A stretch of 64,000 nucleotides of DNA from Luzula sylvatica (Eukaryota; Streptophyta; Magnoliopsida; Poales; Juncaceae). The notes beneath the pieces were generated by a model. The model was not told where the DNA came from. It ran no database searches and worked only from the letters and a program-made list of their open reading frames with translations. The translations under genes and the position numbers were made by a program. Shown here one piece after another: positions 56,201 to 64,000 of the stretch; the stretch's first letter is position 1, and each line of letters starts with the position of its first letter. The stretch spans positions 10,828,655 through 10,892,654 of the forward strand of contig OX326961.1 of assembly GCA_946800325.1 (NCBI GenBank), given 5' to 3'.

Positions 56201-56571
56201 ATATATTCTAGTTTTAGATCATATCTCGTCGGTCCATAGGTATTTATAATGGTAATATTATTGTGGTTTTGAAGTTGTATTCGAGTGAGTAAGTTGTATT
56301 TTGTTTGGATGGTATGTAATATAGAGATCTTTTTGGAGAAGGCAGATAACAAACCTCCTCTAGTATTGTCAGCCTGCAAAAAGCGTACTTGTCTGAATTT
56401 ATATGTTGCGACTGTTTTTAGATCGAATATAGTTGGCTCCGTCCATTTGGTTTCTTGTAGACATATGACTTCAACTTGTGCTTCCCGTATGCATGCCTTA
56501 ATTAGGTTCCGTTTATAGCTGTCTCCCATACCTCGAACATTCCATGAAAGAACATTGAAATTGTTGGCCAT
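53233..56571 (-). pseudogene. LINE ORF2 with two 1-bp frameshifts
   Basis: Pieces run 56571-54811, 54788-54042 and 54123-53233 in three frames, together about 1110 residues. The endonuclease has VLSWNVRGMG, LQETKW (Glu present), IIGDFN and TSDHIPIKF. Reverse transcriptase has VLIPKKSNPTEIHDFRPIS, FIKGRSIVE, then after the shift KKGLRQGDPLSPMLFN and FADDTLLFLEA. The C-terminal zf-RVT has CTLCGEHLETVHHLFVSC and the frame ends at FWKLG with no RNase H. The first shift lies in a run of eight T (+ strand 54838-54845) just before the DFKKAFD motif. The second is near 54083 in a GGG/TTTT context. Both are single-base changes in homopolymers, so a sequencing artefact or recent decay is possible. Confidence 0.85.
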
Positions 56572-56962
56572 AGTTGTAAGTACGTAATGTGGAGTAGGAT
56601 GTTTAGTAGATTTGGGAGTATGACAAAGTGATGGAAGTGTGAAGATATTTAGGAGATAAGATTGTGAAAGAAAGTAAGATGTTGCTTTTGGTTAGATTCG
56701 GGAGCTTGATTCTAAAAATAGAGGAAAGAGGAATGAATATGAGAGAGTCCTTGTATATAAGAGGAGATTTAGGTTAAGATGAGGTTTTTATTGAGATTGG
56801 AGAGCTCGATTTATAATAAAGATAGAGAGAGGAATGAGAATGAGAGAGTCCTTATATAGAAGAGGAAGCAACAGGCCTCTCTCATCTCTTGTAGGCCCAT
56901 ATTTTAACTAGCAGGCTACGATAAAATCTGTCTTGTTATTGGGAGAAGAATTTACTATTATA

Positions 56963-57013
<51 letters not shown>

Positions 57014-57163
57014 TAATATTAGTAATCTTTTCCTCTCTTGAAATTTGAAAAATATGAGAGCCAAGAAATTTTACTTCTTTAAAGCAACATCAGTGATATT
57101 ATATCCCCTCTCTCAACAGATTTTTTTTTTCTTTTTTTTTAAAAGGTGGAACATAATATGCGA

Positions 57164-57221
<58 letters not shown>

Positions 57222-57535
57222 AATCTGCCATGTTGGACAGAAATATATATTTTTTTTTTATATTGAACAGGCCCTCATTATGTCTAACAGGCTTTTGTCT
57301 TTCTTTTTTGTGTTTGTATTTGGAATAAGCTTTTACTAGATGAATGGGTTAAGGTGCAACAAACAGTAGCATGCACATACTTGGAGCACAAGATAAATAA
57401 CCGGAATTAAATTCAAATAACAAAAGCTAAAGCAAAAGCATTCAACATTCTCCTAACCACATACACTTACGCAAACAGTTAAACAAAAACATAGTAAGAT
57501 ACTAATAGGGTGGAACATTCGAGGTAAATGAGGAC
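56572..57535. other. LINE inter-ORF region with simple repeats
   Basis: Two diverged direct repeats containing GAATGAGAATGAGAGAGTCC-like sequence lie at 56700-56765 and 56805-56870. (TA)n followed by long T runs lie at 56959-57012 and 57163-57217. No coding. The spacer is long for a plant LINE, perhaps enlarged by these repeats. Confidence 0.5.
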
Positions 57536-60093
57536 TTAGTTTGGAGTTGCTGGTGAGCGTTTGCTGATACAACCCTCTCCATAGATAAAAATTAGGTCAT
57601 TTTCAGTAATATTGCAGTCATGTATTAACATTTGAGCCTCCTCTTCTGTGAATGGAGTGATTTGCGGAACACGAGTGTAATCTTTGTTGCTTGTAGCAAA
57701 AAAGACTTCATTGAATAGAGCTGAAAGAGAAAAAAAACATGATTTGCAAATGATTAAATGATTCAATCATTTGGACTAGTGTCTTCAGATGGAGCTTTTA
57801 AGAGTTGGAGGCCACAAAAAGATTCTATTTCAGCTATTTTTTCTTGAGTTAAACCTAGTTGTTGTGCTTTTTCAGCACGAAGTGTATTTAAGATCTTCTC
57901 CCTGTCATAGAATCGCTTATTTGTTTTATTAGAAATGGGTTTTTTTAAGTTCTTTTTTACTGAACCCTTTGTTTTGCTGGATTGAGTTGCACCATTAAGA
58001 TTATTGCATAATTTTTTCTTTAACAGAGAACCAGTTGAGATCAAATTCAGATTAGATTTTTTCTTAGGATTAACAGAAGTTTTCATACCTTCTTCCTCAG
58101 TAACGAGGAAGTCATCTATCATCTCCGTATCGCTGGGTTGATCTACTGGCGTGGGATGCTTGTCCATTGCTGTTTCATTCATGGCTTTCTCCATGTGAGT
58201 AGCCTCACATGTGTTCGAGAGAGTCCCCGTATAATTCCGTTCTTTGACAACAACTGCAGCTTTGAAAGATGCCGCCAGTATTTTTTCAGTGTTGTGCAGC
58301 GAAGATTTGTCAGTCGTGTGACTCGGATAGGGTTCATCGTCCGTGATCTTCTCTTTTCCTTTATCCGTCCTGCTATTTCCTAATAATTCGTGAATAGTTT
58401 CTAGGTCTAGAGAGGTGGTATCAGATGGCGAATCGGTTTGGACTGGGCCCTGGGTTTTGGATCAGTCAGATTGTCAGGATTGACAGGAAGATTCACAGAG
58501 TCAGTGGGACTGATCTCTAATCCCAGCTGTTGTAACGAGTTCTGAGTGGTACTTGAAGATGATCCCGGCTCCATACGGTTACGTTTGACAACCGGTACTT
58601 CACGCCATTGTAAAGAAGGTTTAGTTGATTGTCGTGACTGGTTTGGGTGTGTTGTAGTAATGGTGGAGGGGTTGTATACTGGTTTCGTTAATCCATGAGC
58701 ATTCTCTCCTTTTAACACTCTCTCATACATCAATTTGAAGGAGTTTTCATCTGGACATGGGTCCGGTGGTATGGAGGCAAACAGAGGTTCATCTATATTG
58801 CTGAGTTTGTCTATATAGACCATTTGGGCGACACCATCGCGCCATTGAGCATAAAGTTTATTAGGAATGAGATTTAAATTCGAAGTACCCACCAGGACCA
58901 GTCAGTGAGTCCATATAAGAGAGGTTTTCGAGGGGTCCATGATAAAGAATGTTACCAAATCAGTTAATTAACTGTATGAGAAGTTCAATGCAAAAAGCTT
59001 GAACCGGGATATTCGACAGTTTTATCCATGCTTTGAAAGGATAAGGTGACAGTTGAGCATCAACAGAGATATCCCAAGGATATACTACGTAATTGAGTGC
59101 AAGAAGGGGAGTGAGGCAATCAAGAATAAAAGTATCTCTGGATACGTAGGATGGTAGGGTTAATTGGTATCGGTTGTCAGTGATAGCGACTATCTTGAAC
59201 AGCTCATCCTTATTCCACTCTATCAACTTGATCAGTAAATTTTTAACCTTAACCAAGGAGTGTCTACTGACCAGCCTTGCATCAATTATCAGGGCGTTTT
59301 GACGTAGGTTATTAACCAAATCCAGGTGTTTCTGGTTTTGATGTAAGAAGACTGGAAGACAGTCTGGGCAATCAGTAGGGAATTTAGAGGATCCAATATT
59401 GCCTCTCGGTTTGAGTGGATCAAAGTACTCTATTTCTGGGAATTCAGGTAGAGGGCACGTGTGCCGATTGTGTCCGAGATTGCCGCAGTTCGAACACCTT
59501 GGAGTGTTGTAACAGCCCAAAGTTGGGTGTCCCAGATCAAGACAGCGAGCACATCGGCGAAACCAAGCTGGATGTTTCTTGTTTTTAGGAAGTGGAAAGA
59601 TTGAGTACGGCACATTGATTGAGGTGTTACTTTCTCTCCAAGGTTGAGCATGTGAAGTAATATCAGCTAATATGGCCATTTCATTCACCTCTTGCTCAGT
59701 GTATGTTACACATTGAAATGGAGAAGGAGATTTTGGGTGGGAACGAGCAAAATGAATGCTGCTAGAGATAGGATGAGATGAGTTACGTTGAGTCCAGAGA
59801 AGATGAACATTTGGGTGAGCTTTATCAGTGGTGTTATCAATTGATCTCCTTTTTTTAATTCTCTGTTTGACTACTTTTGAGTTTGGAGTATCCATATTTA
59901 TTCTTGAAGTGAAGTTCAGAGACTGTTTTGAGTGGAGATAATGGTGAAAAGAAGTTATTTTGGGTATGTAGTGAAGAGGGAAGGAGGTATCAGTTATATA
60001 GGGAGAGAAATTTGTATGGAGAGTTCGGAGCTTTGAGTTGCCATATGGCACTTGAGTTGAATGATTGGCATTCATTGGGGAAGATACTGACAT
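57536..60093 (-). pseudogene. LINE ORF1, broken into several frames
   Basis: The first piece (60093-58960, 377 residues) has basic KQRIKKRR, then two CCHC zinc knuckles CARCLDLGHPTLGC and CSNCGNLGHNRHTC (about residues 180-215). A DUF4283-like module follows (YVVYPWDISVDAQLSPYPFK, AWIKLSNIPVQAF). The true start may be the internal Met before DTPNSKVV (59895). The frame shifts near 58960-58900 into 58892-58407 (LYAQWRDGVAQMVYID). Further pieces lie at 58194-57763 (Lys/Ser-rich) and 57766-57536 (FTEEEAQMLIHDCNITENDL). The knuckles lie before the DUF4283-like module, the opposite of the other LINE. Confidence 0.7.
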
Positions 60094-60390
60094 GCTCTTT
60101 GCCTTCTTGGTTTTGAAGAAAGGAATGAAGAAACTTGTCGTCTTCTTGTTTGTTTTGTATTAATGGCTTCACGAGGAGAAAGCAATAAAAAAGCTTACCA
60201 ATGAAAACTTACCTGAAAAGTGTAACACCTCCGGCTTGCTCAATGGGTGAAGAAGTAGGTCTGACGAAAGATATAATGTTGAGTGGCTCTAGATGATTGT
60301 GTAGTGGTGCATATCTTGTGAATGGATTTGGTTTCCTTGGTTCAAAGTTCAGGCTGAAGCAAATCGCTGTGAAATCGCCTATTCAAATAC

Positions 60391-60799
60391 TTTTATTCGG
60401 TTCTATTTTGAACAGGAAGGAGTACATGTGGTTGGATTCGAAGTGCCTCGATCATCAAAATCATACTTGTCAGAAATAATATGAGTTTAGTATTGATGTT
60501 TTGTAATATGAGTATTGATGGTTTGTATTCATTATATGTGTTTCCGATACCAAATTGATTGTTGTAATATGAGTTTAGTATTGATATTTTTAATCATTAT
60601 GTGTTTCCGATACCGATTCGTTGTAATCTGGGATTAGTATTGATGTTTTGCAATCATTATGTGTTTTCGATATCAATTTGATTGATGTAAATAAATCGAT
60701 GTAATCTGAACATAGTTTAGTATTGATGTAATTTTAGTTTTCGATATCAATTCACAGGAACTTGAGTTCCGGTACCAATTCAAGATCTACTATAAAAAT
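60391..60799 (+). repeat. ~75-85-bp tandem repeat units
   Basis: Three to four imperfect units of AATATGAGTTTAGTATTGATG plus ATTATGTGTTTCCGATACC lie at 60480-60760, downstream of a candidate 3' exon (60412-60480). No other gene is present. Confidence 0.6.
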
Positions 60800-60984
60800 C
60801 AATGTTTTAAATTGCGATATAATGGTTCATTGCGCTTGGACTGTAATTTACATATGATCACCGATATTGCGTTATATTGCGGTGATATTGCGTCGCTATT
60901 TAGCAGTTTGCGGTGTTGCGTTTTATAAATATTTATTGCGATTTGCGTTATGGCGACGTAATTGCGCCGCAATTTAAATCACCG
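60800..60984. mobile_element. Short hAT-like MITE, TTGCG-rich
   Basis: The ends are CAATGTTTTAAATTGCG and (inverted) CGGTGATTTAAATTGCG, flanked by ATAAAAAT at 60792-60799 and 60985-60992. The 185-bp interior is rich in TTGCG/CGCAA. Its ends match those of the elements at 12962 and 7112. Confidence 0.8.
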
Positions 60985-62274
60985 ATAAAAATTACACTAA
61001 AAATTTAATTAAAACTAACGAAAATTCACAACTTTATATTGTCCCAATTCTCAATAACTTGCGTACTAATGCATATAGTTGTCCCAATTGGCGTTTCTTA
61101 TAGAACCGATAAATGCAACGGCATGCTCACATGGTAGACATGTCGCTTGCCAAGCCCGACAAGTTCATGTCTTCTCATCGAGGACAACTTTCCAACTATT
61201 TCTTATTCACAATTTGATTGCAATCTAATAATTTAGCAAATTAAATGTTGTGGATTTAATTATCTCTCAATTATACTAGAATAAATACAATCAAATAAAT
61301 ACAATAAAAAACAGAGAGATTAATACAATCGAATCACAACAAATAACTAAAAAAATGGAGAGATGGCTCACCAGAGAGAAGCTACGCACTCCTTTGCTGG
61401 CCAGAAGTCCCTTAGCCACGCCATCCAAGCCTACGCCAGAGAAGAGGAGGAGATTTCGCCACGCCTTAGCCACGCCAGCTAGGAGATAAATGCTACGCCA
61501 GTGAGAAGAAGAATGAAGATGAAGCTACCTCTGGAGATAAGCTACGCCACTGAGAAGAAGAATGAAGATGCCCTTTGCTCACAGTCCATTTTGAAGAAGA
61601 ATGAGATGAAAAGGCTTCGAGAGAGAGAGAGAAGGAGGAGATTATCTTAATGGATTTGCGGGTATGAGTTTTGTTGATGGATTTGGGTATTTGATAATGG
61701 GTATTGTGTTAATGGATTTGGCTATTGTTTTAAAAAAGGTATTTTAGTCAACAAATTTGAAATATATAAGTTAATTAATTTAATTTAATGTTAATTTGAA
61801 GATTTGGATAAATTTGAAATATATAAGTAACCCGGAACATTTTCAATTACCTCAGCCGTTAGTTTTATTAACAATTAATGAATATTAAAACGAATTGCTA
61901 TAATAATATTATTTCGTGAAGATATTTTCAAAAATATTTTTTTGTTAGTTAATTCTAATTTTATACGACGAAATATATAATAAATCAAATATTAAAATTA
62001 TCTATATGAAACTAAATAGACATAATTTCTTTTCAAAATTAAGCAGGAAATATTTCAAGGTAGAATAAACAAAAGCATATGCATATCTCGATCCAAGTAC
62101 ACAGATCATTATCATGCATGCCATATCCAATCTCAAGTTCACCTTGAGCAAAGCATTCAAACAAATTACTTGTTAACCAACTCCAAGTAGTAACCAAATG
62201 ATCACATTAACAAAAACAATAACAAACACACCAATAATTCTCATCACAATCAATTGAGGTGACGTGGGATCACA
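60985..62274. other. Spacer; part homologous to A-gene upstream region
   Basis: 61860-62060 is the inverted counterpart of 10140-10330 and 46690-46900. 62190-62250 is the counterpart of the sequence just after the B pseudogene. 61110-61190 has a weakly tRNA-like stretch (GCTCACATGGTAGAC). At 61490-61570 a GCTACGCCAGTGAGAAGAAG phrase is repeated. No gene is present. Confidence 0.45.
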
Positions 62275-63172
62275 TTAAACTGGTTTAATGCAAATGCTTA
62301 GAATCACATTTGCAGAGCTTAGGATGTGCTTATCAGAGAGCAATACAAAAGCCTTGCTATCCTCGGCACGTTGTTCTAATGTCGATCCCGAAACACTTGC
62401 ACTGAAGAAAACTATCCTCCTTCCTGTGGACTCCTGGTACACCACCATATCGTACCAGAACTCCAATTCATCCTCAATCATACCAGTCGGCCGAATACAT
62501 AACAATGACAAAGTCATGCTGATGAATTGCTCTATTTTAGTTTTAAGGATGAAGATACAATCATCCTGATTTGCAGCCAAAATTTTGCACTTGGGGTGAT
62601 CTGAAACCGAAACTTCAAAATTCATGTCGTAATGGAAATTATGAACCGAACAACCATGAACAGTAATGAGATGGTCTTTCATCTCTCTTGCAGAGCAGGA
62701 GTACTCGCATAACTTCTCGGGGCAGGAGCATGGGAAAAAGGAGCAAGTTTTCTTGTGTTCGTGCTTTTCGTAATGGGGGACGAGAGCATTGCAACCATAC
62801 GGCAGAAAACTCGAGCGGTTTCTAGAATCTTCACGAGAGGGTCAGTTCGACTGCAATAGGTCATGCAATTACAGATGTGGCACCGGTTCATCTTCCTGTC
62901 TTTGCATGACTCGCACACCATGTGGCCATGAATACACTACATATTGTGCGGAATCATTTCGTTAAAATAAACGAAAGGCATGGTTGATATTAAATTGATT
63001 TATGTAATCGGTAGACAAATCAATGAAACCTTAAAAACAGGGGGGGGGGGGGGGGGGGGGGGGGTGGGTGATGGAGGGGATTGAAGCACAAGGAGCAAGA
63101 AAGAAACTTAAGATTTACTACAGCCATCTCCTCTCTTTCAGTTTCTTCTTCTTCGGCTCTTGCCCTCGGCAT
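62275..63172 (-). pseudogene. SINA-like E3 ubiquitin ligase pseudogene (B' copy)
   Basis: Exon 1 (63030-63172) starts MPRARAEEEETEREEMAVV and carries CSLCFNPLHH, then a poly-C run (25 G on the + strand, 63040-63064) that would encode poly-Pro before the AAG|GT donor. With 25 bases the exon leaves the frame needed by exon 2. Exon 2 (from 62936) encodes CIHGHMVCESC and NRCHIC. After ARVFC (near 62805) nine bases are missing relative to the B copy, and the frame is shifted in the same sense as there. The continuation YGCNALVPHYEKHEHKK and the TRAF-like part (NFEVSVSDHPKCKILAAN, EFWYDMVVYQESTGRRI) are in another frame down to 62275. The poly-C length may be misread, but the second shift alone breaks the gene. 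Confidence 0.8.
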
Positions 63173-63461
63173 TTTATCTCTCGCCGCTCGCAATACTTAG
63201 GCTCTAAGCAATGCCTAACTAAAATGGTTACTTTGAAAGAAAATGGCTTAACTCCTTCCGAAGAGAACAACTGCAAGTAATATTATGCATTTGTTGGTCC
63301 ATGATGGACGTACAAGTTGTTAACTCTGCAAGTATGGTTACGGTTAATTATTTATAAAATCCGGAAATTATGAATTTGTTGGTCCATGATGGACGCAGCC
63401 AATAGAAACCAGACTCTCCAACAAACTCAATCACTGATGTTGTTCTTAGTGTTGGCATCTA
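63173..63461. other. 5' flank of B' copy
   Basis: TTGTTGGTCCATGATGGACG occurs twice (63292 and 63377). No gene is present. Confidence 0.35.
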
Positions 63462-63810
63462 GGTTGCACGGATACGGATATCGTATCCGACACGATACGG
63501 ATACGGCGATATGGCAATTTTCAAAAAATATATAGAATACGATAATGTGTATTACTTAATTATTTCGATTTCAAATTTTTATTTTTATTTATCAAGTATA
63601 TTTATATATACGTTAGAAGTATCCGACAAATATCCTGAAGTATCCGAGAAATATCCGCAATTATTTTGAAATAAAATATTCGGATACGTTACGTGGAGTA
63701 TCCGATACGTATCCGACGAGTATCGATATCCGATACGGCATCCGATACAATACGGCTTGATTTTTGAAGTATTCGCGTAATACGGCTTGATTTTTGAAGT
63801 ATTCGCGTAA
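63462..63810. mobile_element. GGATAC-type MITE with duplicated right end
   Basis: Starts GGTTGCACGGATACGG. The right end TTTTTGAAGTATTCGCGTAA is present twice in tandem (63760-63810). The flank is shared with 16745-16760, so it is a duplicate of the element at 16761. Confidence 0.6.
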
Positions 63811-64000
63811 AATCTGAAATAAATGTAGATTCCTTGTATCTTATCAAACATGGATAAATACAAGCCAGGAGATTAAAATATATTCTTGAATGTAAATCAA
63901 CTATGCTAAATTTGAAATAAATGTCATTTCTAATAACTTGCCATTTAGATATTTGGGGCTGCCTCTCCACTTTAAAAAAACCTTTTAAAGATAATTTGAA
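63811..64000 (+). mobile_element. LINE fragment running off the window
   Basis: Matches 17495-17775, including CTGCCTCTCC and TTTAAAAAAACCTTTTAAAG, and therefore continues into reverse-transcriptase-like sequence beyond the edge. An ~80-bp stretch present in the first copy is absent. Confidence 0.65.

Larger units (their letters stand above)
53126..60378 (-). mobile_element. L1-type LINE without RNase H, 12-bp target duplication
   Basis: Flanked by CTATTCAAATAC at 53114-53125 and 60379-60390. On the - strand it has ORF1, a ~960-bp spacer, ORF2 and a poly-A tail (T run from 53127). Both ORFs carry frameshifts. It differs from the LINE at 33072-39855 in ORF1 layout, in lacking RNase H and in having a normal target duplication, so it represents another lineage. 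Confidence 0.9.

Noticed and set aside
57045..57266. 73-aa frame with poly-Phe
   Set aside because: Produced by long T runs and TA repeats in the LINE spacer.

Overview
This window is AT-rich, repeat-dense nuclear DNA from a flowering plant, probably a eudicot. The evidence is: plant-type SINA-like (SIAH family) RING genes with a canonical GT-AG intron after the first RING cysteines; two plant L1-type LINEs; Helitron 3' ends of the hairpin-CTAG type; hAT- and Mutator-type MITEs; a tRNA-derived SINE; and a copia gag remnant. The species cannot be read from the sequence. No bacterial operon, CRISPR array or organelle DNA is present.

Layout. 1-660 holds a decayed copia gag. 840-4795 is a diverged ~168-bp satellite with a four-monomer higher-order pattern, split by a Helitron that carries its own minisatellite. 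4.8-9.7 kb is mostly non-coding with a hAT-like element. 9.7-15.5 kb and 45.7-52.0 kb are two copies of one segmental duplication, each with a SINA-like gene on the + strand; the first is a pseudogene and the second is the only intact host gene in the window. Two further SINA-like genes on the - strand (18.7-19.7 and 62.3-63.2 kb) are frameshifted, and a fifth fragment lies at 16.7 kb. 20.8-22.1 and 40.9-42.2 kb are inverted copies of a second Helitron family. 23.2 kb has an isolated CLASP-like exon. 25.3-26.0 kb is a very G-rich minisatellite. 26.3-33.1 kb and 39.9-40.6 kb form a tandem duplication whose second copy was split by an apparently intact 6.8-kb LINE (33.1-39.9 kb). 42.9-45.0 kb holds MITEs. 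53.1-60.4 kb is a second LINE lineage, nearly intact but frameshifted, with a clear target-site duplication.

How it fits together. There is no pathway here. The host theme is a SINA-like E3 ubiquitin ligase family that expanded by local duplication and then decayed. The spacer downstream of the B-type genes is the same sequence, inverted, as the spacer upstream of the A-type genes, which suggests an ancestral head-to-tail B-A pair later rearranged. Because the duplicated blocks pair with each other, many transposon insertions can be checked against their own empty sites inside this window. That gives precise ends, target-site duplications and a relative order of events.
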